A stretch of DNA of 64,000 bases from Sphingobium fontiphilum (GCF_014196635.1 NZ_JACIEB010000006.1:186001-250000), one strand, 5' to 3'; positions 17,607 to 27,371 are shown, counted from the first letter of the stretch. Numbers and translations are program-made. The notes: generated by a model not told the origin, from the letters alone.

Positions 17607-17677
17607 GACCCCTACGGGAATCGAACCCGTGTTTCAGCCGTGAAAGGGCCGCGTCCTAACCGCTAGACGAAGGGGCC
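17603..17677 (-). tRNA. tRNA-Glu (anticodon TTC)
   Basis: A 75-base cloverleaf on the minus strand beginning GGCCCCTTCGTCTAGCGG and ending with GGTTCGATTCC in the T arm, the acceptor complement GGGGTC and an encoded A-CCA. The anticodon loop CTTTCAC gives TTC, glutamate. Single gene, with its own terminator downstream. Confidence 0.96.
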
Positions 17678-17778
17678 ATGAGGCAGCGCGGCAAGCCGCA
17701 GTGCATCGGAGCGAGGGGCGCTTTACGGGCAGACCGGCGAACGGTCAACCCCCCGCGCTGGGAAATTGCTCAATCAGA

Positions 17779-19545
17779 TCAATCGACCCAGGCGGCATCG
17801 TCCAGATGCAGTTCCGCCGCCGGTCGCGGCCCCCAATCGTCGATCTTGGCGCGGCCCGCCACCCACAGGCGCCGGTCGCGCGGCGCCCCCAATATCGCCT
17901 GACCCAGCTCGCTTTCCGCCTGGCGAAAGGCGATGGTCTTGATCGAGCGCCCGTCGTCGCCCGCCATGATGGCGCGCAAATGGCCGTTGCCGACCACATC
18001 GGCCTTGATCACCCGCATCGGTCCAGCGGCCACGCGCGGCGCGGGCCAGCCCACGCCATAGGGACCGCCCGCCTCGATCGCGGCGACGAAATCGGGGTTT
18101 ACGCCAGCGGGGGCCAGCACCGCGTCGATCAGCAGGGCGCGATCATCGCGCGCCTTCGCGACCGCCGACGCCAGCCGCTCGTCCAGAAAATCGCCCAACG
18201 CCTCAACCTTGCCCGCCGCCACGGTCAACCCCGCCGCCATGGCGTGGCCGCCGCCTGCGACCAGCAGGCCCATGTCCCTGGCCGCCAGCACCGCCGCCCC
18301 CAGATCGACGCCGGAGATCGACCGGCCGGAACCCTTGCCGACGCCATCTTCATCCAGAGCGACGACGATGGCGGGTCGTCCGGCCTTTTCCTTGATCCGC
18401 CCCGCGACGATGCCGATGACGCCGGGGTGCCAACCCTGCCCCGAAACCAGCACAACGGCGCGATTGCCCTGCGCCGCCATCAATGCTTCGGCCTGTTCCT
18501 GCACGATCGATTCGATGGCGCGCCGTTCTTCGTTCAGCCGGTCGAGTTCAGCCGCGATGGCGGCCGCTTCCGCCGGGTCAGCGGTGGTCAACAGGCGCAC
18601 GCCCAGATCCGACTTCCCCACGCGCCCGCCCGCATTGATCCGCGGCCCCAGCGCAAAGCCCAGATCATGGGCCAGCGGCGCGCGCGACAGCCGGCTGGCG
18701 TCCATCAATGCGGCAAGGCCGATATTGGCGCGCGCCGCCATCACCTTCAGCCCCTGCGCGACAAAGGCGCGATTGAGCCCGCGCAGTTGCGCCACATCCG
18801 CCACCGTGCCCAACGCGACGATGTCGAGCAGGTCCATCAGGCGCGGTTCGGGCCGGGTCGCGAACCAGCCCCGCCGCCGCAATTCGCGCAGCAAGGCCGC
18901 ACCCAGGAGGAAGGCGACGCCGACCGCCGCCAGATGACCGTGGACGGCCGCCTCCTCGCTTTCGTCCAGCCGGTTGGGATTGACCAGCGCCAGTGCGGCG
19001 GGCAGCGTGGTGGCGCATTTATGATGGTCGACGACGATCACGTCGACGCCCGCGTCACGCGCCATCGCCAGCGCATCGAACGCCTGCGCGCCGCAATCGA
19101 CGGTAACGATGAGTTCGGCGCCCTCCCCCTGCAACCGGACCAGAGCCTCGCCCGACGGGCCATAGCCTTCCATCAGGCGGTCGGGGATATAGGGCCGGGC
19201 ATGGAGGCCCAGGTCGCGCAACAACCGCACCAGCAACGCGGCGCTGGTCGCGCCATCGACGTCATAATCGCCGAATATCCGCACATCCTGCCCCCGCTCG
19301 ACGGCATCGGCCAGCCGTGCGGCGGCGGCATCCATGTCGCGGAAATGGCTGGGATCGGGCATGAAATGGCGGAGGGTCGGGTGGCGATGCGGCTCCACCT
19401 CCTCGCGCGAACAGCCGCGCGCCATCAGCAACTGGGCAATGAGGTCATCGGGCCGATAGCCCGGTTCGCGCGCGTCAGCGCCCTGCCCGCGCCAATGCCA
19501 GGGCTGGCCCATGATGGATCGGGTGACTTTGAGAGCGATGGCCAT
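17779..19545 (-). CDS. recJ: single-stranded-DNA-specific exonuclease RecJ
   Basis: 5'-to-3' exonuclease for single-stranded DNA in recombination and mismatch repair. The 588-residue protein shows the DHH-phosphoesterase motifs: FGDYDVDGATS (about 91-101), TVDCG (148-152) and VVDHHK (171-176), then the DHHA1 region with GGGHAMAAG. Length and motif order are normal. The gene lies between tRNA-Glu and a long palindromic element that begins 62 bases upstream of its start. Confidence 0.95.
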   Translation of the reverse strand: MAIALKVTRSIMGQPWHWRGQGADAREPGYRPDDLIAQLLMARGCSREEVEPHRHPTLRHFMPDPSHFRDMDAAAARLADAVERGQDVRIFGDYDVDGATSAALLVRLLRDLGLHARPYIPDRLMEGYGPSGEALVRLQGEGAELIVTVDCGAQAFDALAMARDAGVDVIVVDHHKCATTLPAALALVNPNRLDESEEAAVHGHLAAVGVAFLLGAALLRELRRRGWFATRPEPRLMDLLDIVALGTVADVAQLRGLNRAFVAQGLKVMAARANIGLAALMDASRLSRAPLAHDLGFALGPRINAGGRVGKSDLGVRLLTTADPAEAAAIAAELDRLNEERRAIESIVQEQAEALMAAQGNRAVVLVSGQGWHPGVIGIVAGRIKEKAGRPAIVVALDEDGVGKGSGRSISGVDLGAAVLAARDMGLLVAGGGHAMAAGLTVAAGKVEALGDFLDERLASAVAKARDDRALLIDAVLAPAGVNPDFVAAIEAGGPYGVGWPAPRVAAGPMRVIKADVVGNGHLRAIMAGDDGRSIKTIAFRQAESELGQAILGAPRDRRLWVAGRAKIDDWGPRPAAELHLDDAAWVD

Positions 19546-19607
19546 GAACGGCGTTTAGCGCGCGGGCATGACGGCTGACAATGGCGCAGGGAAGAAGCGG
19601 TCGCCTC

Positions 19608-19761
19608 AGAGTTTGTCTCGAAATGCGCTTGTCGCGCTTCCGCACCGGCCTCACCCCCACCCGACCTCCCATCCAGGATACACTTTGTGGGCGGTCGGGT
19701 GGGGGTGAGGGCCGGTGCCGCATCCGAAATGCGCTCTCCCGCGCATTTCGAGACAGGCTCT
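19608..19761. repeat. three-hairpin palindromic element, copy A
   Basis: Nested inverted repeat of about 150 bases. The outer arms are TGTCTCGAAATGCGC at 19614-19628 and its exact complement at 19741-19755, extendable on both sides with T.G wobbles. The inner stem pairs 19642-19666 with 19693-19718, with a single-base bulge, around a 26-base loop. The right outer arm can instead fold on itself (GAAATGCGC 19726-19734 with GCGCATTTC 19741-19749). The element abuts the stop codon of the GGDEF/EAL gene and lies upstream of recJ. Copy B is at 54156-54300 in the same plus-strand orientation. No T-run follows, so it is not a standard terminator. Confidence 0.85.
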
Positions 19762-21479
19762 CACACGCTGCGCAAGGCTACCGCCTGTCGGCCATAGCGG
19801 CCCAGATAGTCCGCTTCATTCATGGGACGGGCCAGATAAAAGCCCTGAAACTGGGTAACGCCCAGCACGCGGAGAAGATCGATCTGTGCCTGGCTTTCGA
19901 CGCCCGCGACCACGACCTCCAGCCCCAGACCGTGAACCAGGCCGATCACCGCGCCGCAGATGGTCCGGGCCTCGGCGGAAGAAACGATGTCGCGCACCAG
20001 GCTGCGGTCTATCTTGACCCGGTCGACGGGCAGATCCTTCATTCGCGACAGGTTGGAATAGCCTGTGCCGAATTCGTCAATGGTGACCCGCACGCCTTCA
20101 CCGCGCAAGGCCCGCAACTGGCCGAGCACGCGGGTGGGCAGATCCATCCCGATCGATTCGTTCAATTCCAGTTCCAGCATCGCTGGCGGCGTCTTGTGGG
20201 TCGCCATGGCGTGGCGCAGCCGCATGAAGAAATCGGCCTGCGCCAGTTCGCGGCTGGAAATGTTCATCGTCAAACGCTGCGCCACGCCGCGCCGCGCCCA
20301 TTGGGTCGCCGTTTCGCAAACATGCCCCATCACCCAGTCACCCAATGCGATGATGACGCCGCTTTCCTCCGCGAGGGGCACGAAAGCGCCGGGCATCACC
20401 ATGTCGCCACGCCCGGGATGAACCCAGCGCACCAGCGCCTCCGCCGCCACCGCGCGGCCCGACACCACATCGACCTGAGGCTGGAATTCCAGCATGAACT
20501 CATTACGTTCGAGCGCCAGCATCAGATCGCGCTCCATCTCGGCGCGATCAGACGCCTCCAGCGCCAGCGCCGGGGAGAACATCTCCGCCCGTCCCCGTCC
20601 TTCCCGCTTGGCATGATACATGGCGATGTCGGCCGAACGCAGCAGCGCGGTCAGATTATCGCCATGGTCGGGATATGCGGCGATGCCTATGGACGCGCCC
20701 AGGCCGACCTGCTGACTGCCCAGATCGAACCGTTCGCCCAGGGCGAACTGGATCGCGCGGGCGATGCGCGGCGCAGCGTCGGCGTGGGGCAGATGGGGGA
20801 AGAACAAGGTGAACTCGTCGCCCGCAAGGCGGCCGACAATCCCGTCGCCCATGCCCTGCGTAACCTGCGCCATCACCACCTCGCGCAGGCGGCTGGCGAC
20901 GCGGGCCAGCAACTGGTCGCCCGCCGCATGGCCCAGTGTGTCGTTGATCGCCTTGAACCCGTCCAGATCGAGGAAGAACAGCGCCGCTGGCGATCCGTCA
21001 TCCCGGTCGGCCAGAATGCGCTCCACCTGCCGGCAGAAGCTGGTGCGATTGGCAAGGCCGGTGACCTGATCGAACAGGGCCAGCGCCTGCACATGGTCCA
21101 GATTGGTGCGAACCTGACTGAACAGGCTCTCCAGCGCGATGCCCAGTTCGGGCATCTCGCGGCCAATGCTGGCTGGAATCGGCGATTGCAGGTCGCCATG
21201 GGCGGCGCAGATCAACCGTTCGGTCGCGTCGTCAATGGCCGCGGCTGTGGTGGCGACGGTCCGCTGGGTCGACGCCCAGCTCATCGTGCCGCATAAAATG
21301 GCGATGATGAGGGACCGGCCAACCGTCAAAAGGTCGTCTTCGCCGCCCGCGCCATAGCCCAGGACCAATGATAAGATGAAGACGAGTGCCCCGGCTCCTG
21401 CGGCAAATGCGGCGGCGCGGCTCGTCAATGTCACGCCCTGCATCCGCCCTGAATCCGCCTTTCGCGCCCTGATCGTCAC
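19761..21479 (-). CDS. GGDEF-EAL protein with degenerate EAL motifs
   Basis: Cyclic-di-GMP signalling protein, 572 residues. Two hydrophobic segments near residues 20-42 and 52-68 anchor it in the membrane. The GGDEF domain (about 135-300) has AGDEF at 219-223. The EAL domain (about 315-565) has the EAL triplet at 347-349, but the usual DDFGTG reads DEFGTG (468-473) and the usual AEGVE reads AGVE (525-528), missing a conserved glutamate. Phosphodiesterase activity is therefore doubtful, and it may be a sensor or binder. The start is GTG 21479; ATG 21443 is an alternative. Its stop touches palindromic copy A. Confidence 0.86.
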   Translation of the reverse strand: MTIRARKADSGRMQGVTLTSRAAAFAAGAGALVFILSLVLGYGAGGEDDLLTVGRSLIIAILCGTMSWASTQRTVATTAAAIDDATERLICAAHGDLQSPIPASIGREMPELGIALESLFSQVRTNLDHVQALALFDQVTGLANRTSFCRQVERILADRDDGSPAALFFLDLDGFKAINDTLGHAAGDQLLARVASRLREVVMAQVTQGMGDGIVGRLAGDEFTLFFPHLPHADAAPRIARAIQFALGERFDLGSQQVGLGASIGIAAYPDHGDNLTALLRSADIAMYHAKREGRGRAEMFSPALALEASDRAEMERDLMLALERNEFMLEFQPQVDVVSGRAVAAEALVRWVHPGRGDMVMPGAFVPLAEESGVIIALGDWVMGHVCETATQWARRGVAQRLTMNISSRELAQADFFMRLRHAMATHKTPPAMLELELNESIGMDLPTRVLGQLRALRGEGVRVTIDEFGTGYSNLSRMKDLPVDRVKIDRSLVRDIVSSAEARTICGAVIGLVHGLGLEVVVAGVESQAQIDLLRVLGVTQFQGFYLARPMNEADYLGRYGRQAVALRSV

Positions 21480-21542
21480 CTATGCTGCCAACCATTTTTG
21501 AAGGAAGCTGGTTAATATTCCGTCAGTGGCGGGGCAGAAGCG

Positions 21543-22091
21543 TCAACCTTTTTTGCGGCGCAAGATGATGTAGAGCGCGCCGTCGCCGCCATGACGCGGA
21601 TGGGCGACGCGGACGCTGGCGATGGCGTCGGCATGGGCGCTGCCATGCAGCCAGTGGCCGATTTCCGAGCGGATGGCGCCACGCTGGCCGCTGCCCATCC
21701 CCCCGTCGCGCGGCCGGGGCTTGCCGGTGACGACCAGCAGGATGCGCACGTCCTGCGCCCGCGCCTGCGCCAGCGCGCGATCAAGCCGGACATGCGCGGC
21801 TGAGAGGCTGTGCCCGTGAAGGTCGATGGCCATGTCGGGGACGAGCGTGCCGCCGCGAATGCGCTTTTCCCACCCACTGTCGAGCACCGGCGCGGGTGCG
21901 CGCGCCGGCCCGGGCGCAGGCTTTGACCTGGCCGTTGGTGTGGAGGCAGGCTTCGGAGGAGGCGCCGTTATGGACGGGGGTGGTGCGGCAGGCAGGGCGC
22001 TGAGCACGCGCCGGCCCTTGATCGGTCTGACCGTGCGCGCAACCGCGTCCCACAGAGTCTGTTCTTCGGGAGAAAGGCCCCGCCGCGCCAT
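21543..22091 (-). CDS. Smr-domain protein
   Basis: A 182-residue protein with a proline/alanine-rich linker (about 33-70) and a C-terminal Smr domain (about 85-182) containing DLHGHSLSAAHVRLD and the TGKPRPRDGG loop. Smr domains bind and nick nucleic acid, and in some bacteria act on stalled ribosomes. The function here is unproven. It is the last gene of a tim44-mltA-smr unit, 7 bases after mltA. Confidence 0.87.
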   Translation of the reverse strand: MARRGLSPEEQTLWDAVARTVRPIKGRRVLSALPAAPPPSITAPPPKPASTPTARSKPAPGPARAPAPVLDSGWEKRIRGGTLVPDMAIDLHGHSLSAAHVRLDRALAQARAQDVRILLVVTGKPRPRDGGMGSGQRGAIRSEIGHWLHGSAHADAIASVRVAHPRHGGDGALYIILRRKKG

Positions 22092-22098
22092 CGCCCGG

Positions 22099-23340
22099 TC
22101 AGCGCGCGGTCAACCGGGCATAGCTGCCGATGGGGAGCAGCAGCAACGCGCTGCCCCGCGCCGACATGCCGCCCGCTATGCCCCGCGCCCGTGCGCCCGC
22201 GCCCCAGAAGCTGTCGAACCGGTTGGCGCCCTTGATCGCGCCGCCGGTGTCCTGCGCGATCCACAGTCCATTGGGTTCGGCCCGGTCGAGCGACAGGATG
22301 ACGGGCGCGCCCAGCGGCACATATTTGGGATCGGCGGCCAGGCTCGTCTCGCCCGTCACCGCCACGCCCATGGCGCCGATGGGGCCGGAGCCGGTCAATT
22401 CACGGAAAAAGACGAAGCTCTTGTTTTCGTTCATGATCGCCGCGCCCTCGGCGGGGTTGGCGCGCAAATAGGCCATGATGTCCTGCATCGACCCGGCCTT
22501 GATCAGCCCGCGATCCTTCATCAGCTTGCCGATGCCGGTATAGTCGCGGCCATTCTGCCCGTCATAACCGATGCGCATGACGCCGCCGTCGGGGAGGTTG
22601 AGCCGACCGCTGCCCTGGACCTGAAGGAAGAAGAATTCGATCGGATCGGCGGCATAGGCCAGTTCCAGCCCGCGCCCGGCAAGCGCGCCCGCAACAATCC
22701 GCGACCGTTCGTCATAGGGGACTAACTTGGCGCCGTCCACTTTGCCCCGGATCGTCCGCCCCTTCAGGCTGTCGCTGAACTGACCAAGGTCGACGTCGAT
22801 CAGGTCAGGGGGGCGGCGATAGATCGGCACCTCGTAGCCTGGCTGGCGCACGCGCGACCCGGCGATTTCGGGCTCATAATAGCCGGTGACGAAAGCCGCG
22901 CCGTCACCCACCTGCACCGCTTCGAAATAGCGGGCGAAAAATTCGGCGGCGGTCGCCTCCGGCCAGCTTGCCACGGCCGAACAGGCGCTGTTCCAGTCGC
23001 TGCCGCGCGTGAGGCCGCTCTGGTCGGTGCGCCGGGTTAGCGAGGGGCAGGAGAGTTTGAAGGCGCGCAAGGCCTGCACCGCCTTTTCGCCGGACGGAAC
23101 CAGTTCGGCAACGGATGGACCCAGGGTGACGCCAGCCGCCGCCGCCGTGCCGGGTTCCACCAAGTCGAGCGGCAATGGCGCGACAGGCAGCGTCGGCCGG
23201 GGCGTCGAGGGAACCGGGCGCGTAGCTTCTGGGGGAGGTGTCGGCGAAGGCGGGACCGACGAACCCGGCGGTATCATGCCGCCTGCGCAAGCCGACAGCC
23301 ACAGAGCGCCGACAAGGGCGCCCGCACGACGGAAGATCAT
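22099..23340 (-). CDS. mltA: membrane-bound lytic murein transglycosylase A
   Basis: Outer-membrane lipoprotein that cleaves peptidoglycan glycan chains to 1,6-anhydro-muropeptides. A lipobox (WLSAC, C18) follows a short signal sequence, then a proline-rich stretch, the MltA barrel domain (about 130-310, with VTGYYEPEIAGSR) and the C-terminal 3D domain (IAQDTGGAIKGANRFDSFWG) carrying the catalytic Asp. The 413 residues are full length. Its start overlaps the stop of the Tim44-like gene by 4 bases. Confidence 0.93.
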   Translation of the reverse strand: MIFRRAGALVGALWLSACAGGMIPPGSSVPPSPTPPPEATRPVPSTPRPTLPVAPLPLDLVEPGTAAAAGVTLGPSVAELVPSGEKAVQALRAFKLSCPSLTRRTDQSGLTRGSDWNSACSAVASWPEATAAEFFARYFEAVQVGDGAAFVTGYYEPEIAGSRVRQPGYEVPIYRRPPDLIDVDLGQFSDSLKGRTIRGKVDGAKLVPYDERSRIVAGALAGRGLELAYAADPIEFFFLQVQGSGRLNLPDGGVMRIGYDGQNGRDYTGIGKLMKDRGLIKAGSMQDIMAYLRANPAEGAAIMNENKSFVFFRELTGSGPIGAMGVAVTGETSLAADPKYVPLGAPVILSLDRAEPNGLWIAQDTGGAIKGANRFDSFWGAGARARGIAGGMSARGSALLLLPIGSYARLTAR

Positions 23341-23993
23341 GCAGCCTCGTCGGTTTCGCTGAGCTTCCAGTTGGGGTCAGAACTGCGAATATCGCGGGTG
23401 AAGGTCCAGATGTCCTTGGTGCCGACCGCATCGGTCAGCGACCCGGCAACGACATTGCCGTCCTTGTCGCGGGTCACCGCGGCGATGTCCGCCTCGAACC
23501 GCAGGGCGACCTGCGCGATCCGGCCGTTGAGGCCAGCTTCGACGATCTGCGCCTTTTCAATGCGGACCACGCGGTTGTCGAGGGTCAGCCCCTCCGCCTC
23601 GCGCGCGTCGATGGCTTCGACGAAGGAGCCGAGCACATCGGCGTCGCACAGCCAGCCCAGTTCATCCTTGTCGCCGCGCCAGAAAGCTTCGAGCACCATG
23701 CGGTAGGCGCTCTGCGCGCCGTCCACGAATTGCGGCACGTCGAACGTGCGGTCGGCCGCGATCAGGGCGCGCACGCCCGCTTCAGCGCCCGGCGCGATCA
23801 GGCCGTCGGCAATGCGCACGTTGTCCGTAGCCACGTCCCCCGCCGCGCGGGGTTGCAGCACCGTCACCTTGGGCCGTTCATCCGCCGTCCGGGGCGCGGG
23901 CTGCTGTTCGTGGCCGGTGCGCTTGCCCAGCACGGAATAGAGCCGCAATGCCAGAAAACCGGCGACCATGGCGAGGATGACGATCACATACAC
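23337..23993 (-). CDS. Tim44/TimA-like putative adaptor protein
   Basis: A 218-residue protein with one N-terminal membrane segment (VIVILAMVAGFLALRLYSVL), a short disordered linker and a Tim44-like domain (about 90-218) related to the mitochondrial import adaptor. The GTG start at 23993 puts the membrane helix at the very N terminus as in relatives; the frame stays open upstream without homology. It is the first gene of tim44-mltA-smr and is divergent from secB, a placement that fits a link to protein export, though that is inference. Confidence 0.85.
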   Translation of the reverse strand: MYVIVILAMVAGFLALRLYSVLGKRTGHEQQPAPRTADERPKVTVLQPRAAGDVATDNVRIADGLIAPGAEAGVRALIAADRTFDVPQFVDGAQSAYRMVLEAFWRGDKDELGWLCDADVLGSFVEAIDAREAEGLTLDNRVVRIEKAQIVEAGLNGRIAQVALRFEADIAAVTRDKDGNVVAGSLTDAVGTKDIWTFTRDIRSSDPNWKLSETDEAA

Positions 23994-24198
23994 GGGGGCG
24001 GGAACCCTTCTTTCGACCTTGGAAGGCTTAACATAGGCATGTTTGCCCGCAGATTCAAATGAACGATCATCCATTGGCGCCATGCCGGAGCCGAAGCGAC
24101 GCCATTGCCCTGTCCTGCCCGCCCTGCTAAGCGCGCCGGTCATGTCGGCATCGACTGCCGCATGAAGCGACAACAGGGTATAGACAGGATTTTTCACG

Positions 24199-24699
24199 AT
24201 GGCCGACGAGCCCGACACCATCACCGTTACGGCCCCCAATGGCGCCGATCATTCGCCCCAGATCGCGCTGATCAGCCAATATGTGAAGGATCTGTCGTTC
24301 GAAAATCCGAACGCTCCGGCCGTATATCAGTGGCAGGACCAGCCCAATATCGACGTGCAGTTCAATATCGGCGCCGACAAGGTAGGCGATGAAGTCATCG
24401 AAGTGTCGCTGAAGATCGAAGTGAAGGCCGTCGCGCCGCAGGGCACCGCCTTTGCCGTCGAACTGCTTTACGCCGCGCTGTTCGGGATGCGCAACGTGCC
24501 GGAAGACCAGATGCAGCCCTTCATGCTGGCCGAAGCGCCGCGCCTCGTCTTCCCCTTCGCCCGCCGCGTGCTGGCCGATGCTGTGCGCGACGGCGGTTTT
24601 CCGCCCCTGCTGCTCGACCCCATCGATTTCGGCGCGCTCTACATGCAGCAGGCGCAAGCGATGGCGCAGACAGCGGGCGAGCCGCTCGGCAACGCCTGA
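24199..24699 (+). CDS. secB: protein-export chaperone SecB
   Basis: Keeps preproteins unfolded and delivers them to SecA. The 166-residue sequence matches the family throughout: QYVKDLSFENPNAP near the N terminus, the GTAFAVELLYAALFG core and PRLVFPFARRVLADAVRDGG. The acidic C-terminal tail is short. It is transcribed away from the Tim44-like gene across a 205-base intergenic region that must hold both promoters, and is followed 72 bases later by murJ. Confidence 0.95.
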   Translation: MADEPDTITVTAPNGADHSPQIALISQYVKDLSFENPNAPAVYQWQDQPNIDVQFNIGADKVGDEVIEVSLKIEVKAVAPQGTAFAVELLYAALFGMRNVPEDQMQPFMLAEAPRLVFPFARRVLADAVRDGGFPPLLLDPIDFGALYMQQAQAMAQTAGEPLGNA

Positions 24700-24771
24700 C
24701 GCACCCTTCATGCCGTTCGCGTCGCCCGTTAGAATCTCTCCCGCGACGCGAACGGTCGAAAGCATGACGCC

Positions 24772-26358
24772 ATGGGCCTGCTGAAAGCAACGTCCACCAT
24801 CGGCGGCCTGACGCTGGTCAGCCGCGTGCTGGGCATGGTGCGCGACATGGCGGTCGCGCGCTTTCTGGGCGCGGGGCTGGCGTCCGACGCTTTCCTGATC
24901 GCCTGGCGGCTGCCCAACCTGTTCCGCGCCCTGTTTGCCGAGGGCGCCTTCGCCGCCGTCTTCGTGCCGATGTTCAACCGCACCATGGCGCAGGGGGATC
25001 AGGATCAACCGGGCAGCGGCAAGGCGGCGGCGATCGCCTTCGCCAGCCAGATCTTGTCGGTGCTTTTTCCGGTGCTGGTGGTCTTTACCGGCCTGATGAT
25101 GGCGCTGTCCGCCCCTGTCGTCTGGGCGATGACCGGCGGCTTTCCCGATGGCGGCCCGGAAAAATTCGACCTCGCCGTCAACCTCACACGGATCACCTTC
25201 CCCTATCTGGCGCTTATCAGCCTGGTTTCGCTGCTGGGCGGGATATTGAATTCGCTCGACCGCTTCTGGGTCAACGCCGCCGCGCCGGTGCTGCTCAACA
25301 TCTGCATGATCGTCGCCATCCTGTTCTTTCGCGGCGCAACCCCGGTCGAAACCGCCTATACGCAGGCGATCGCCGTCACCGTGTCGGGCGCGATGCAGTT
25401 GCTCTGGCTGATCTGGGCCTGTCGCCGCGCGGGCGTGGTGCTGCGCCTTGGCGCGCCGCGCCTGTCGCCGCCGGTCCGCCGCCTGCTGGCGCTGATCGGC
25501 CCGGCGGCGCTGGGGGCGGGCGCGATCCAGTTCAACCTGCTGATTTCCACCAGCCTCGCCGCCCGTTTCCTGCCGCAGGGCGCGGTCAGCTACCTCTATT
25601 ATGCCGACCGGCTCAACCAGTTGCCGCTGGGCCTGATCGGCATCGGCGTGGGCACGGCGATCCTGCCCGCCTTGTCGCGCCAGATCGGTTCGGGTAATGA
25701 GGAAGCGGCCAGCCATACCCAGAACCGGGCGATGGAGCTGGCCCTGTTCCTGGCCCTGCCCGCCGCCGTGGCGCTGTGCGTGTCGGCGACGCCGCTGATC
25801 CGCGGTCTGCTGCAACATGGCGCCTTTTCCGCCGCCGATACGGTGGGCGCGGCGGGCGCGCTCGCCGCCTTTGCCGTCGGCGTCCCTGCCTATGTGCTCA
25901 TCAAGGTGCTGACCCCCGGCTTTTACGCGCGGCAGGATACAAAGACCCCGGTGCGCGTCGCGGTCTTTTCCATGCTCTTCAACCTCGTCGGCAACCTCAC
26001 GCTCATCTGGCCATTCGGCCATGTCGGCGTCGCCATCTCCACCGCCATCGCCGCCTGGGTCAATGTTCTGGTCCTTTACTGGCTGCTTCACCGGCGCGAC
26101 CAGTTGCGGATGGACGCGCGGTTCCGCGCCAAGGGGCTGCGCATCGTGGCGGCCAGCGCGGTGATGGGCGCGGCCTTGTGGTTCCTCAATCCCTTGGTTG
26201 ACCCGCACATGGCCGCCGGTCTGGTCGAACGGGTGGTAGCGCTTGGCCTGTTGTGCGGGCTTGGCGGTCTGGTCTATGGGGCGGCGGCCCTGATCTTCCG
26301 GGCCTATTCCCTTTCAGAATTGCGCGCGGCCCTGCGTCGCCCGCACAGAGCGAGTTGA
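24772..26358 (+). CDS. murJ: lipid II flippase MurJ
   Basis: Polytopic inner-membrane protein, 528 residues and about 14 hydrophobic helices, of the MurJ/MviN family that moves lipid II across the membrane for peptidoglycan synthesis. Family marks include the N-terminal TLVSRVLGMVRDMAVARFLG, the FRALFAEGAFAAVFVPMFNR segment and GFYARQDTKTPVRVA. The stop is 8 bases before the trpS start, so the two genes form an operon. Confidence 0.95.
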   Translation: MGLLKATSTIGGLTLVSRVLGMVRDMAVARFLGAGLASDAFLIAWRLPNLFRALFAEGAFAAVFVPMFNRTMAQGDQDQPGSGKAAAIAFASQILSVLFPVLVVFTGLMMALSAPVVWAMTGGFPDGGPEKFDLAVNLTRITFPYLALISLVSLLGGILNSLDRFWVNAAAPVLLNICMIVAILFFRGATPVETAYTQAIAVTVSGAMQLLWLIWACRRAGVVLRLGAPRLSPPVRRLLALIGPAALGAGAIQFNLLISTSLAARFLPQGAVSYLYYADRLNQLPLGLIGIGVGTAILPALSRQIGSGNEEAASHTQNRAMELALFLALPAAVALCVSATPLIRGLLQHGAFSAADTVGAAGALAAFAVGVPAYVLIKVLTPGFYARQDTKTPVRVAVFSMLFNLVGNLTLIWPFGHVGVAISTAIAAWVNVLVLYWLLHRRDQLRMDARFRAKGLRIVAASAVMGAALWFLNPLVDPHMAAGLVERVVALGLLCGLGGLVYGAAALIFRAYSLSELRAALRRPHRAS

Positions 26359-26366
26359 ACACAGAC

Positions 26367-27371
26367 ATGCGCGTCCTTTCCGGCATCCAGCCCACCGGCA
26401 GCCTGCACCTTGGCAATTATCTGGGCGCGATCCGCAACTGGGTGCGGATGCAGGACGAAATGGAGCCGGGCAGCCAGTGCTTCTTCTTCCTCGCCGACAT
26501 GCATTCGATCACCGTGCATGAGGCACGCGAACAGCGCATCCGCAACGTCCGCGACATGGCCGCCGCGCTGGTGGCGGCGGGCATCGACCCGGATCGCAGC
26601 GTATTGTTCAACCAGGCGCGCGTGCCCGCCCATGCCGAGCTTTGCTGGCTCCTCAACGGCACCGCGCGGATCGGCTGGCTCAACCGCATGACCCAGTTCA
26701 AGGACAAGGCGGGCAAGGACCGCGAGGGCGCATCGGTCGGCCTGTTCGTCTATCCCGTGCTTCAGGCCGCCGACATTCTGGTCTACAACGCAACCCATGT
26801 GCCGGTGGGCGAGGATCAGAAACAGCATCTGGAGCTGGCGCGCGACATCGCCACCAAGTTCAACACCGATTTCGGCGTCGACCTGTTCACCCTGCCCGCG
26901 CCGATCATCCCGCGCGCCACCGCCCGCATCATGTCGCTGCGCGACGGCGCCAAGAAAATGTCGAAGTCCGACCCCAGCGACATGAGCCGCATCAACCTGA
27001 CCGACGATGACGACGCCATCATTCAGAAGGTGCGCAAGGCCAAGACCGATCCCGAACCGCTGCCCGAATCGGCGGAGGGGCTGGGGGGTCGGCCGGAGGC
27101 CGAAAATCTGATCGGCATCCTCGCCGCCCTGTCCGGCGAAGCGCCCGACGCCATCTGCGCGCGCTTCGCGGGCCAGGGTTTCGGCGCGTTCAAGCCGGCG
27201 CTGGGCGAAGTGCTGGTCGAAACCCTGCGCCCCATCCGCACCCGCTTTCTGGAACTGCGCGGCGACGACGCGGCACTCGACGCCATCCTCGAAAAGGGCG
27301 CGACCAGGGCATCGGCCGCCGCCGACCCGACCCTGCGCGCCGCCTATGACGCGATGGGCCTGATGCGCTGA
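26367..27371 (+). CDS. trpS: tryptophan--tRNA ligase
   Basis: Class I aminoacyl-tRNA synthetase charging tRNA-Trp. The 334-residue protein has the HIGH-type motif HLGNYLGA near the N terminus, the GIDPDRSVLFNQ segment, and the KMSKS loop (KKMSKSDPS). ATG 26367 starts the conserved MRVLSGIQPTG; the frame is open upstream inside murJ. It is co-transcribed with murJ. Confidence 0.97.
   Translation: MRVLSGIQPTGSLHLGNYLGAIRNWVRMQDEMEPGSQCFFFLADMHSITVHEAREQRIRNVRDMAAALVAAGIDPDRSVLFNQARVPAHAELCWLLNGTARIGWLNRMTQFKDKAGKDREGASVGLFVYPVLQAADILVYNATHVPVGEDQKQHLELARDIATKFNTDFGVDLFTLPAPIIPRATARIMSLRDGAKKMSKSDPSDMSRINLTDDDDAIIQKVRKAKTDPEPLPESAEGLGGRPEAENLIGILAALSGEAPDAICARFAGQGFGAFKPALGEVLVETLRPIRTRFLELRGDDAALDAILEKGATRASAAADPTLRAAYDAMGLMR

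Noticed and set aside
24127..26208. A 693-codon open frame on the minus strand across secB and murJ
   Set aside because: It is antisense to two clear genes, is full of His/Arg/Gln/Asp as expected from mirrored GC-rich codons, and matches no family.
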